This document shows, piece after piece, positions 1-8,075 of a DNA stretch of 64,000 bases. This stretch comes from Puniceicoccales bacterium (GTDB taxonomy: Bacteria > Verrucomicrobiota > Verrucomicrobiia > Opitutales > JAIRLM01). Below the pieces are notes generated by a model that saw only the letters and a list, made by a program, of their open reading frames with translations, made no database searches and was not told the origin of the DNA. How positions within the stretch are numbered: position 1 is the stretch's first letter; every line of letters begins with the position of its first letter. The translations under genes and the position numbers were made by a program. The DNA lies in contig JAISOW010000001.1 in NCBI GenBank assembly GCA_031275345.1, positions 165,537 through 229,536 of the forward strand, given 5' to 3'.

Positions 1-118
1 CCAACAGCGCATCCCGCACATCGGCCAGGGCCGACGTGATATTCTTTTCCGTAATGCTGTTGAGACCCCGCAGGGTGCGTACGGCATCCTGCAGTTTTTC
101 CGTAATCCGCTCAAACAT
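1..118 (-). CDS. ffh: Signal recognition particle protein Ffh, N-terminal part (runs off window)
   Basis: Translation of the minus strand from the ATG at 116-118 begins MFERITEKLQDAVRTLRG and continues into a stretch (LNSITEKNI, then LADVRDALL) that is the classic N domain of Ffh/SRP54. The GTPase (G) and M domains lie beyond the left edge, so only about 39 residues are visible. Ffh binds the SRP RNA and signal sequences and targets ribosomes to the membrane through FtsY. It is divergent from rpsP, and ffh next to rpsP is a common bacterial arrangement, which supports the call. The plus-strand open frame over this stretch is a shadow. Confidence 0.9.
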   Translation of the reverse strand, partial: MFERITEKLQDAVRTLRGLNSITEKNITSALADVRDALL

Positions 119-270
119 GGTGCCGAATCCAATGAAACCGGCGGTGAACAGGCAAGCATTTTCCCGGCCAATCCTGGCCGGTGTCTGCCGTAGCCGGGGG
201 ATAGGTTCTCCAAAAAATTTTTTATAAAAATTTTTTTGGAGTGGCCGGCTGGCAAAATTGCAAAAATTTC

Positions 271-299
271 TTGACCATCGGCCGTCGTCCCCTAGCAAA
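271..299 (+). promoter_or_regulatory. Possible sigma-70 promoter for rpsP operon
   Basis: TTGACC at 271-276 is a good -35 hexamer. About 16 bases downstream, TAGCAA at 293-298 is a weak -10. It sits 15-40 bases before the rpsP start in the A+T-rich gap between the divergent ffh and rpsP genes. The -10 match is poor, so this is tentative. Confidence 0.3.
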
Positions 300-313
300 A
301 TAATGGGAGTTTG

Positions 314-589
314 ATGGCATTGAAGATTCGATTGCAGCGGCTGGGACGGCGGCATCGTCCCCTGTACCGGCTGGTGGTGGCGGAGGCCAGCGCCCGCCGC
401 GATGGTTGTTTTGTGGAAAATTTGGGCAGCTACAATCCCAGCCCGCGCGGCCAGGAGCGAAGATTGGCGGTACGATTGGGCCGGATTGACCATTGGCTGG
501 GCGTTGGAGCACAGCCCACGGATACAGCCCGTTCCCTCATCCGCGAAGCACGTCGGGTCGATGGGCCAGTTCCGCCATCCGGCACCTGA
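314..589 (+). CDS. rpsP: 30S ribosomal protein bS16
   Basis: A 91-residue protein beginning MALKIRLQRLGRRHRPLYRL, which matches the N-terminal strand and basic loop of bS16. ENLGSYNP corresponds to the conserved G-x-Y/F-N-P turn. bS16 is an early-assembling small-subunit protein. I chose the ATG at 314 over the in-frame TTG at 311 because a GGGAG ribosome-binding site at 305-309 leaves usable spacing only for the ATG, and the family starts M-x-x-I/K-I-R-L. It is the first gene of the rpsP-trmD-rplS group. rimM, which often lies between rpsP and trmD, is absent here. Confidence 0.95.
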   Translation: MALKIRLQRLGRRHRPLYRLVVAEASARRDGCFVENLGSYNPSPRGQERRLAVRLGRIDHWLGVGAQPTDTARSLIREARRVDGPVPPSGT

Positions 590-626
590 GTTGGAACTTG
601 AGGCCGCCGCCGTGGTCCGGCTCGAA

Positions 627-1337
627 ATGACTGCTACGGCACGGCTCGATGTGGATGTTCTTTCCCTGTTTCCCCGTATGCTGGATGGTTTTTTGGCGGA
701 AAGCATCCTGGGCCGCGCCATTCGCAGAGGAATTTTACGGGTTACGTCCCGTTCCCTGCGGGAATGGGCACCCACTGGCCATGGCACGGTGGATGATCGG
801 CCCTATGGCGGAGGCGCTGGCATGATCCTAAAGGCCGAACCCGTCTGCCGGGCAGTTGCCGAGTTGCGCTGTCCGACAAGCGTCGCGATCTATCTGTGCC
901 CGGATGGCGAATCTTTTACGGCGACCATGGCAAGGGAATTGGCCAACGAATGCCATCTAATTCTTATCTGCGGCCACTATGAGGGCTTGGATGAACGGGC
1001 CCGTGAGCTGGCGGTGGATCGGGAAATTTCCATTGGCGACTATGTTCTCACCAATGGTGTGCTGGCGGCCGCCGTGCTCATCGACGCCGTTGCCCGCCAC
1101 GTGCCGGGGGTTTTGGGCAAAAGTCAATCCCTGGAGCAGGATAGCTTTCGCCATAATTTGCTCTCATTTCCCCAGTACACCCGGCCTAGAATCTTTGCGG
1201 AACGGCAGGTGCCGGATATTTTACTGGGCGGTGACCACAAAAGGATTGACGCGTGGCGGCTAGGGCAGCAGATGGAAAGGACACGGCTGCGACGGGCCGA
1301 TTTGTTGGGAAAGCAGGACGATGGACAAGCGACTTAG
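627..1337 (+). CDS. trmD: tRNA (guanine-N1-)-methyltransferase TrmD
   Basis: Makes m1G37 in tRNAs that read CNN/GGN-type codons, preventing +1 frameshifting; it is a SAM-dependent SPOUT (trefoil knot) enzyme. Visible family motifs are [12 protein letters not shown] near the N-terminus, [12 protein letters not shown] (Asp/Arg/Gly-rich cofactor and G37 loop), [10 protein letters not shown], and [14 protein letters not shown] of the knot. The C-terminal helical domain ends in RRADLL. The length of 236 residues is normal for TrmD. The frame is open further upstream, overlapping rpsP, and a GTG at 612 is an alternative, but the ATG at 627 gives the usual N-terminus. The 3' end overlaps the rplS start by 17 bases, indicating coupling. 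Confidence 0.95.
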   Translation: MTATARLDVDVLSLFPRMLDGFLAESILGRAIRRGILRVTSRSLREWAPTGHGTVDDRPYGGGAGMILKAEPVCRAVAELRCPTSVAIYLCPDGESFTATMARELANECHLILICGHYEGLDERARELAVDREISIGDYVLTNGVLAAAVLIDAVARHVPGVLGKSQSLEQDSFRHNLLSFPQYTRPRIFAERQVPDILLGGDHKRIDAWRLGQQMERTRLRRADLLGKQDDGQAT

Positions 1338-1686
1338 GGAGGCCTTGGCTGTGGATCTACGGCCGGAGCGGGTGCAGGCGTTTAAGGTCGGCGACAGCGT
1401 GCGGGTGCACGTGCGGGTCACCGAAGGGGAAAAGGAACGTGTCCAAGTATTTTCCGGCATCGTGATCGCCCGCAAGGGAACCGGCTCCATGGAGACATTT
1501 ACCGTGCGCCGCATTTCCTTCGGGGTTGGCGTTGAAAAAATCTTTCCCGTCCACTCGCCCAGCATTGAACGGTTGGAGGTGGCGCGGGAAAGCGTCGTTC
1601 TCCGTGCCAAGCTGTACTACATGCGCCAACGCATTGGCAAACAGGCCATGAAGGTGCGGGAAAAGGCTGCGGTCCACGGGCAGTAG
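1321..1686 (+). CDS. rplS: 50S ribosomal protein bL19
   Basis: A 121-residue protein with the bL19 SH3-like barrel signature: [20 protein letters not shown], then [34 protein letters not shown] and a basic tail starting [10 protein letters not shown]. It sits at the 30S-50S interface (bridge B8). Its ATG lies inside the last 17 bases of trmD, so it is translated as the end of the rpsP-trmD-rplS unit. The next gene converges from the minus strand about 90 bases away. Confidence 0.95.
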   Translation: MDKRLREALAVDLRPERVQAFKVGDSVRVHVRVTEGEKERVQVFSGIVIARKGTGSMETFTVRRISFGVGVEKIFPVHSPSIERLEVARESVVLRAKLYYMRQRIGKQAMKVREKAAVHGQ

Positions 1687-1776
1687 GCAACGTTTTGCGG
1701 CATGCCCCGGCTGTCCACGCCATTTTTTGCTGCAGTCAGGACGGTTTTTTATGGGCCGGGCGTCTCATTTCACCTG

Positions 1777-3855
1777 TCACAGGGGCGATCCAAAGGAAAT
1801 GCACAGGCCGGTGGCGGAATCCGTCGCGCGGCGGTGCCAGTTCCAGGACCTGGCAAGACGCAGCGGTCCAACGAAGGTGTGGAAGGCAAGGCCGTAGCCA
1901 ACGGAGCTAAGCCAGGTATCGGGCCGATGGCCGGCTGCGCAAAAGCCAATGCCGTCGCAGAAAATGAAGTAGGACAGATGTTTTGTGATGCGCTGTTCCC
2001 ATTCTCCTCGGGCAATTGCCTGTGCCGTGGCACCCACCACGCCACCGTTTTCATCAAATGGCGTGGCGCGTCCATTGCGGAAGCCGCGCACGGAATTGGC
2101 TCCACCGGAAAAAAAACGGCGGTTGAACGGCAGCCGATGGCCGGCCGGGCCGAAGGGATGGACCAGTCCGTGGCGCAGCTCCCCATGAACTAGGGCCGTT
2201 GAACCGATGCGCCGGTGCAGGGCAAGGGCAATTTCCAGACGCACGTACCGGCCATCGCCACCGAAGATGGGGTGGGCCAATTCCAGTAGGCATTCGCATC
2301 GATCGCCCTTTGAAGGGCAAAGAGGATTATCCAACCGGCTCCGTTCCATGGAAATTCGCCAGGATCCAACCCGATCCGTCCTCCCGCGGTGCCAATCGCC
2401 ACCGGCCGTGGAGTGGTCGGCGGACAGCCTGCTCCAGGCGTAGATCAGCGACCCCCGATGGCCACCGGGAAAATATCTTTCCAGGCCACAGCCAAATTCT
2501 TCGTCGCGGCGGACCCAATTTGCCTCTTCCATTCTTAGCAATTGGCCATGCCAGGTAAAAAATGTACCTTCACCGCAGAGCCAGGGAACCTGGCCATGGT
2601 AGGTGGCTTCGCTGCGGCGAAAAGACTGGACAACGCGCAGCAGCGAAGAGTACACCACGCGCCGCACTCCGCGGTGCCGCCAGTCGATGCCGATCCTGGC
2701 CAGGTCATAGGTGCCGCCGCCCAGTCGGAGATACAATTCATCCGCCGCAGATTCTCGGCCAACAAAATGTACGTTGCGAAGGCAAAGGGATGGCGATTCG
2801 TCCGTAAAATGAACATCAACGGCACCTGCCAGGCCGATGGCTTGCAGCCTGGACCGATCCGTGGCAATGGCGTCCGGATCGCAGGGGTCACCCGGCCGGA
2901 TGGTCATGTGGCGGCGTAGGGCAGGAAATTCGTTCCAAGGCCGGCCCTGGAAGGTGATGTCGCCAATGCGTAGGGCTGGCCCAGGATCCACCGCGATGAC
3001 CAACCGATCCGTGGGAAAATCTATGCCATCCATTGGTTCAATGTGGTGGTCCAGCCTTGCATCGGCATGGCCGGCCATGTGCAGCTGGCGCCGCAATCGC
3101 TGCAACCGTTCCCCAATAACTCCATCGCTGGCCGATGGCCGCATTTTTTCCTCCCACTCCCCGGCAAGGTGCTGCGGGTCATCGCCGGCCACGGCAATGG
3201 AGACGGCTCCAAGCCTGTGGGGTAGGCCCTCATCCCAGTCCAAAACCACTCGCCGCCGATGGCCCAGCTCTTCCACCACCTGGCTGACCAGCCGGGCATC
3301 GCGCAGTCCCATGGCGTGCAGCTGCTCTTCCAGCCGCCTAATGCCGCCATCCAGCCTATTTTTTGAAAAAAACCGCTCCGCCGGCGGTGAAAATAGTCCA
3401 ACGTGTGGGTAGAATGCCTGGATGCATCGACGCCGGTCCAGTGAACGGATGCCGTTGCAGTGCAGAGAAGAAAAGACATCTCGTCGGCCCGGCCGCACGT
3501 GGAGCAGCACGGCATCACCCTCTGGAATTTGAAAAAACTCTCCTCCATCCTGTGGGCCAACGTGGGCCGCAAATAGGGGACGGCCATCGCGCCAGAGCTG
3601 GGCCGTGACAGCTATCCGGGAAAAGCCTTCCCGGACCAGCCTATGGCGCACGATCCAAATTGCATCTTCCAAAAAGTCGGCACCGTAGCATGGGCCACCG
3701 CCCATTTCCCTTAAAATGGGCCGCAGCCGGGCAGCAGCAGCCGGTTGCAGTCCGCGCAGTACGCAGCCTCTAGGGGGATGGGGTGGGTGCAATGTGGCGC
3801 CAATTGCCGGTACTGACAGGCAGCAGAGAAGAATTGGCAATACACGCCATTTCAC
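1777..3855 (-). CDS. tamA: Omp85-family outer-membrane assembly protein, TamA-like
   Basis: An outer-membrane beta-barrel of the Omp85 family, likely the TamA half of the TAM complex, which helps insert outer-membrane and autotransporter proteins. The N-terminus VKWRVLPILLCCLSVPAIGA is a signal peptide, followed by POTRA-like repeats (about residues 30-330) and a C-terminal barrel. The barrel carries RRFFSGGANSVRGF, the Omp85 loop-6 motif with its RGF, and YGLAFHTFVGPLRL near the last strands. A start at GTG 3853-3855 gives the signal peptide exactly and a 4-base GTGA overlap with the tamB stop; an in-frame start at 3885 also exists. At 692 residues it resembles TamA more than a five-POTRA BamA. 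Adjacent tamB makes TamA the preferred name. Confidence 0.8.
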   Translation of the reverse strand: MKWRVLPILLCCLSVPAIGATLHPPHPPRGCVLRGLQPAAAARLRPILREMGGGPCYGADFLEDAIWIVRHRLVREGFSRIAVTAQLWRDGRPLFAAHVGPQDGGEFFQIPEGDAVLLHVRPGRRDVFSSLHCNGIRSLDRRRCIQAFYPHVGLFSPPAERFFSKNRLDGGIRRLEEQLHAMGLRDARLVSQVVEELGHRRRVVLDWDEGLPHRLGAVSIAVAGDDPQHLAGEWEEKMRPSASDGVIGERLQRLRRQLHMAGHADARLDHHIEPMDGIDFPTDRLVIAVDPGPALRIGDITFQGRPWNEFPALRRHMTIRPGDPCDPDAIATDRSRLQAIGLAGAVDVHFTDESPSLCLRNVHFVGRESAADELYLRLGGGTYDLARIGIDWRHRGVRRVVYSSLLRVVQSFRRSEATYHGQVPWLCGEGTFFTWHGQLLRMEEANWVRRDEEFGCGLERYFPGGHRGSLIYAWSRLSADHSTAGGDWHRGRTDRVGSWRISMERSRLDNPLCPSKGDRCECLLELAHPIFGGDGRYVRLEIALALHRRIGSTALVHGELRHGLVHPFGPAGHRLPFNRRFFSGGANSVRGFRNGRATPFDENGGVVGATAQAIARGEWEQRITKHLSYFIFCDGIGFCAAGHRPDTWLSSVGYGLAFHTFVGPLRLARSWNWHRRATDSATGLCISFGSPL

Positions 3856-5642
3856 CGAATTCGCCTCCGGTAGTCCACGCTGCAATGGTCAAAGCTATCA
3901 TAGTCAACGATGATGGAATTTCGTTCATCCAAAACATATTCCACGCCGACGGCCCCATGGCCGGCATCATCCGCATCCTGGCCCATTTGGATGCGAATTC
4001 GGTCAAACGGATTGCCGCCCAAAAAGCCGGTGCCAAGGTAGGCTCCCAGCACGCCAAGCGTCGGCAAACTTCCTTCGTCTCCACCGCTGGGAGGGTGGCC
4101 AGACATCACCATTGCCGCAATTTCTCCCGGTGCAAGGGACGGCAATGAGGAAAAGCGCAGTGGCGGAAGTGGACCACGTCCCGCCAAGGTAAGCAGCAGG
4201 TCATGGCCGTAGAGGCGGGATTTGGCCTGAATATCCCAGAGTGGCCCATCGTTGCGGCTTGGATCGTAGGCAATGCGGCCGTGGGAGACGGTAAAGCGGG
4301 CAAATGGAAAAAAAATTGTTGCCCTTTCCAGGGAAAGCTGTCCCTCAACCTCCGGCCGGTTGAGAGTCCCTCCGACTGTGAGTGCTGCGCTGAGAAAACC
4401 TTGCAAATAGGGGGTACGGATGCGGAGAAAATTTTCGCCGTCAATGCCAAGGCAGAGCCGCCAGGGCGGGAAGTCAGTGGCGCCACTGGACCGTGGCAGC
4501 GGTGGTGCCATGATGGCGTGGAGACCATCGGCAAACCAAAAACTGCGCCTCATGGTAATGGAGCCGGCCAGCGTGGCAACATCGTCCGGATCGGTTCGCA
4601 ACTGCACATCCCAATCGCCCCTCAGTGCCACACCTCCCTGCCGCAGGATGAGGCAGTCCTTGCCCCAGCTATGCAGGGAAAAGTTTGGCCGATTCCAGCG
4701 GCGGTGGGCAACGGAGCCTGCCAGGCGCAGCTCACCTCCTCCACCCTCCATGCGGCCGTTGGCCGATACAACATCCACCCGCCCAGGGACAAGGCGCAGA
4801 TGCAACGAACCGTCCCGCAGGCCAACCCAGCCGGTTGGGGTATGCAGCCGGCCATCTACAAGGTCGAGCATGCCCAACGGTCCATCGTTGGCAAAGGTGA
4901 GGTGACCGTTGAGATTTCCCTGGCAATGCACCGGAAAAAGTGGGGACAGCAGGGCCATGGGAAAATTTTGGAACCAAGCCGTACCGCGCAGGTTGGCCAG
5001 CGCATGGATTGGAAAAGATTCATCGCGCAGGGTGGCCGTTTGCCGGGTCGACAGCTGGCGCAGCAATGGCCGCAGCGTGCGCAGGTCCAATGTCCAGTGC
5101 AGAATGACATTTCCGGATTCGCGGCAAAGGTTGGCACCCAGATGGCCGCATTCCCACCACAGCTGGGACAAAAATAAATTTCCTCCGGACCATTGCACCC
5201 GTTCCACGGTGACCAGTGGATAGCGGAGCAGGGGAGAATGCAGCAGGGATAGTAGGCAGCGTGTGGCCGTTACCAAGTTTTGCGGCCCATTTTCTAGGTC
5301 CGGTTCACCGATGCGCAGGCAACCAATTCGGATGCCGCCGTGGCATGGCCTGTGCCGCAGCCATTCCCAAATGGCAAAAAATGGCCGTGGGCAGCTGAAA
5401 TTTTCCATAACAATTCGCCTTCCACCGACCATCGCATCGATGGTTGGACAAAAATTGCGGTCCCATGACTCCAATTGCCACCGTCCACAGGCAATGGGAT
5501 GGCGGTGTAGCAGCACCATTCCACCTAGATGAACGGCCACCACGCCAGCCACCGCAAGGCAGAAAATTGTGGCTAGGAAAAGGCGAACGGTGAAAATTGT
5601 AAATTTTCCCAATATTTTGTAGGAAAAAAAATTTTCGTCCAA
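3852..5642 (-). CDS. tamB: Inner-membrane-anchored translocation/assembly protein TamB-like
   Basis: The N-terminus has one membrane segment (LFLATIFCLAVAGVVAVHLG), typical of the TamB signal anchor. A long beta-rich periplasmic part follows. The C-terminal approximately 150 residues look like the TamB (DUF490) domain: RFTVSHGRIAYDP, then LTLAGRGPLPPLRF, and an ending VGVEYVLDERNSIIVDYD. TamB-like proteins bridge the envelope, partner TamA and are also implicated in lipid transport. At 596 residues this is about half of E. coli TamB, so the periplasmic beta-groove would be short. The start appears to be TTG at 5642. It overlaps tamA by 4 bases. Confidence 0.75.
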   Translation of the reverse strand: MDENFFSYKILGKFTIFTVRLFLATIFCLAVAGVVAVHLGGMVLLHRHPIACGRWQLESWDRNFCPTIDAMVGGRRIVMENFSCPRPFFAIWEWLRHRPCHGGIRIGCLRIGEPDLENGPQNLVTATRCLLSLLHSPLLRYPLVTVERVQWSGGNLFLSQLWWECGHLGANLCRESGNVILHWTLDLRTLRPLLRQLSTRQTATLRDESFPIHALANLRGTAWFQNFPMALLSPLFPVHCQGNLNGHLTFANDGPLGMLDLVDGRLHTPTGWVGLRDGSLHLRLVPGRVDVVSANGRMEGGGGELRLAGSVAHRRWNRPNFSLHSWGKDCLILRQGGVALRGDWDVQLRTDPDDVATLAGSITMRRSFWFADGLHAIMAPPLPRSSGATDFPPWRLCLGIDGENFLRIRTPYLQGFLSAALTVGGTLNRPEVEGQLSLERATIFFPFARFTVSHGRIAYDPSRNDGPLWDIQAKSRLYGHDLLLTLAGRGPLPPLRFSSLPSLAPGEIAAMVMSGHPPSGGDEGSLPTLGVLGAYLGTGFLGGNPFDRIRIQMGQDADDAGHGAVGVEYVLDERNSIIVDYDSFDHCSVDYRRRIR

Positions 5643-5701
5643 CGCAAGTCTTTCCCTTTTCCCTTGCCGGCCTTGTCCGCATCGGCCATACTACGCGCGC
5701 G

Positions 5702-6646
5702 ATGGATGTGGCGATTGTGGGGGCGGGGCAGGTTGGCAGTGCGGCTGCATTTGCCCTGCGTTTGAAAGGGGAGGCGGCGCGAATTATTTTGGTGGATGTC
5801 AATGGAGATCGGTCACGGGCAGAAGCTTTGGACATTGCCCATGCCACACCCGAGGGCAATGGCCATGCCATCATTGCCGGTGACTATGCGGCTATCGCCG
5901 GGGCAGGGGTGGTGGTTCTCACGGCCGGGGCGAACCAACGACCGGGACAGACACGGCTGGATTTGTTGGCCACCAATGCAAAAATTTGTGCGGAAATTGT
6001 GCCACAGGTTCTGCGCCACGCTCCGGATGCCCTGATCCTCGTCGCCACCAACCCGGTCGATGTGCTCACCGAACTGGTGCTCAACCTGTCCCATCTTCCG
6101 CCTCAGCGGGTGCTGGGAACCGGAACTTTGCTGGACAGTTTTCGTCTGCGAATCGAGCTTGCCCGATACTGGGATGTGTCGCCAGCCTCCATCCAGGCCG
6201 TTGTCGTGGGAGAACACGGCGACGGTGCCGTGCCCGTTTGGTCCCGGGTAACGGTGGGAGCCATCCCGGCAGCCGACCACGGTAGAGTGACCGGCAAGCC
6301 ACTCACCGATGAGATAAAACAATCCATCCGCAAGGCCGTCGTGGGGTCAGCTGCCACCATCATCCAGGGAAAAGGAGCAACCAACTACGGCATCGGAGGT
6401 GCGATTGCCCACATCTGCCACACCATTGCCATCGATGGCCAAGAAGTGCTACCCCTGTCCCACCACCACGAAGCACGCGGTGAGGTAAAAAATTTTTGCC
6501 TATCCTCTCCGGTTATTTTGGGCCGCAGTGGTATTCTGCGATGCCTAGACCTGCCCATGGATTCCGAGGAAGAGGAGGCATTTGGACGGGGAGCTCGCAT
6601 GTTGGCCGGAATGGCGGATGAAGGACGCACATTGCTGGGAATATAG
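5702..6646 (+). CDS. ldh: L-lactate dehydrogenase (NAD-dependent)
   Basis: Reversibly converts pyruvate and NADH to L-lactate. The N-terminus MDVAIVGAGQVGSAAAFAL is the Rossmann NAD loop. AGANQRPGQTRLDLLATNAK is the mobile loop. The Gln in NQRPG is at the specificity position that is Gln in lactate and Arg in malate dehydrogenases. Further motifs are NPVDVLTELV (substrate Arg region), GTGTLLDSFRLR and GEHGDGAVPVWS with the catalytic His. The length of 314 residues is standard. The genes upstream are divergent and the nusA cluster follows. The Gln-loop makes malate dehydrogenase unlikely. Confidence 0.88.
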   Translation: MDVAIVGAGQVGSAAAFALRLKGEAARIILVDVNGDRSRAEALDIAHATPEGNGHAIIAGDYAAIAGAGVVVLTAGANQRPGQTRLDLLATNAKICAEIVPQVLRHAPDALILVATNPVDVLTELVLNLSHLPPQRVLGTGTLLDSFRLRIELARYWDVSPASIQAVVVGEHGDGAVPVWSRVTVGAIPAADHGRVTGKPLTDEIKQSIRKAVVGSAATIIQGKGATNYGIGGAIAHICHTIAIDGQEVLPLSHHHEARGEVKNFCLSSPVILGRSGILRCLDLPMDSEEEEAFGRGARMLAGMADEGRTLLGI

Positions 6647-6743
6647 GACGGTAGCAACGCCGTCGATGGCGATAGTTTTGGGAAATTGCGTCGACAGGTC
6701 TTGACACCGGGAGGTTCACCCCTAGGTGAGGTCTGGTGGCGCT

Positions 6744-8048
6744 ATGAGCTATCAAATTTTGGCGGTATTGGATTATATGGAAAAGGAAAAGGGCATCCCC
6801 CGTGGGGAGATGGTCCACACAATTTCCGATGCCATCGCCTATGCCGCCCAGCGTGGCATCAATGCCGGCCAGCGCCTGGAGGTTTCCATCAATCCAAAAA
6901 CCGGTGCACTCAAGGCGTGGGCTTTGTTGACGGTGGTGGATTCCGTCGGAGATAGTCAGCGCGAAATTCACATCCAATCTGCCCAACGGGAAAATCCTGC
7001 CGTTCAACTGGGGGACACACTGCGCCGCGAAGTGGACCCGGCGGTTTTGGGCAGAATCGCCGCCCAAGCTGCACGGCAGGCAATTTTGCAAGGCATGCGT
7101 GACCACGAACGCGGCCGCATCATGGGTCGCTACGAGCAGCATATTGGTAAAATCGTCTGCGGCACTGTCATACGGCGGGAGGTTATGGAAAGCCGTGTTG
7201 CCGGTTCCCCTGCCCTGGTCAATTACATTCTCAATGTGAACGGTGACGAAGGTGTGCTGGCCCAGCGGGATGCCATTCCGGGTGAAGAATTGCATACGGG
7301 CGACAGCGTGCGGGCGCTGCTGCTGGATATCCACAGCCATAGCCAGGGCACGTCACTTGTTCTGTCACGAACATTACCCCGCTTCGTGGAGGCACTTCTC
7401 CTCCTCGAGGTGGCGGAGTTGGCCGATGGGACAGTGGAGATCGTTCGCCTGGTCAGAGAGCCTGGCTATCGCACAAAGATCGCCGTGCGAAGTCGGGATT
7501 CCCACGTGGATTCTGTTGGGGCCTGCGTTGGAGCCCGTGGTGTGCGCATCAAGGCAATTACCAAGGAGTTGGGCGGCGAAAAGGTGGACGTGCTGCGCCA
7601 TAGCGACGATCCCATAAAATTTTTTCAAGAGGCAATTCGGCCGGCCGTTGCCCAGAACATACGCATCGATGGCGTGGGCCAGCGCATCAGCTTTGAAGTA
7701 CCGGCGGAGGACCTGGCCCTTGTGATCGGCAAGGGAGGGAAAAATGCCAGGCTTACTTCGCGTCTACTCAATTATCGCCTGGATATTTCTGCACCGGATG
7801 GGGATAGGGCACGCTTTGACCGCAATCGTCAGCGGGCGGTGGAAGAATTGAATGGACAGATCGGACTGTCGGCCGAATGCGCCTATCAGCTGATCGGCGT
7901 TGGCATCACGACGGCGGAAGCGCTGGAGGGTGTTACCGTGGCAGACCTGATGGATGCTGGGCTGGCCATGGCGGATGCGGTGTTGGTGACCGATGCCTAC
8001 AAACAGTACAAAAAAGATGCGGCAATGGTCGCCGCTTCCACAAAATGA
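6744..8048 (+). CDS. nusA: Transcription termination/antitermination factor NusA
   Basis: Binds RNA polymerase and nascent RNA to control pausing, termination and antitermination. Order of parts: N-terminal polymerase-binding domain (MSYQILAVLDYMEKEKGI...), S1 domain around residues 130-200, KH1 with SVGACVGARGVRIKAITKEL, KH2 with LALVIGKGGKNARLTSRLL, then one short helix-hairpin-helix-like tail (YQLIGVGITTAEALEG). The ATG at 6744 gives the canonical N-terminus; an in-frame GTG at 6726 exists. It heads nusA-infB-rbfA-obgE. rimP, which often precedes nusA, is not here. Confidence 0.95.
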   Translation: MSYQILAVLDYMEKEKGIPRGEMVHTISDAIAYAAQRGINAGQRLEVSINPKTGALKAWALLTVVDSVGDSQREIHIQSAQRENPAVQLGDTLRREVDPAVLGRIAAQAARQAILQGMRDHERGRIMGRYEQHIGKIVCGTVIRREVMESRVAGSPALVNYILNVNGDEGVLAQRDAIPGEELHTGDSVRALLLDIHSHSQGTSLVLSRTLPRFVEALLLLEVAELADGTVEIVRLVREPGYRTKIAVRSRDSHVDSVGACVGARGVRIKAITKELGGEKVDVLRHSDDPIKFFQEAIRPAVAQNIRIDGVGQRISFEVPAEDLALVIGKGGKNARLTSRLLNYRLDISAPDGDRARFDRNRQRAVEELNGQIGLSAECAYQLIGVGITTAEALEGVTVADLMDAGLAMADAVLVTDAYKQYKKDAAMVAASTK

Positions 8049-8075
8049 CGGAAAATAGGACGGCAAAAAGCAACG

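Noticed and set aside
36..227. Plus-strand open frame of 63 codons at the left edge
   Set aside because: It is antisense to the start of ffh, whose N domain is clearly readable on the minus strand.
4203..5177. Long plus-strand open frame (324 codons)
   Set aside because: Antisense to tamB; no recognisable domain, and the minus-strand product has a signal anchor and a TamB-like C-terminus.
5702..6646. Malate dehydrogenase as the identity of this gene
   Set aside because: The specificity loop has Gln (NQRPG) and the GTGTLLDS motif, both of lactate dehydrogenase.
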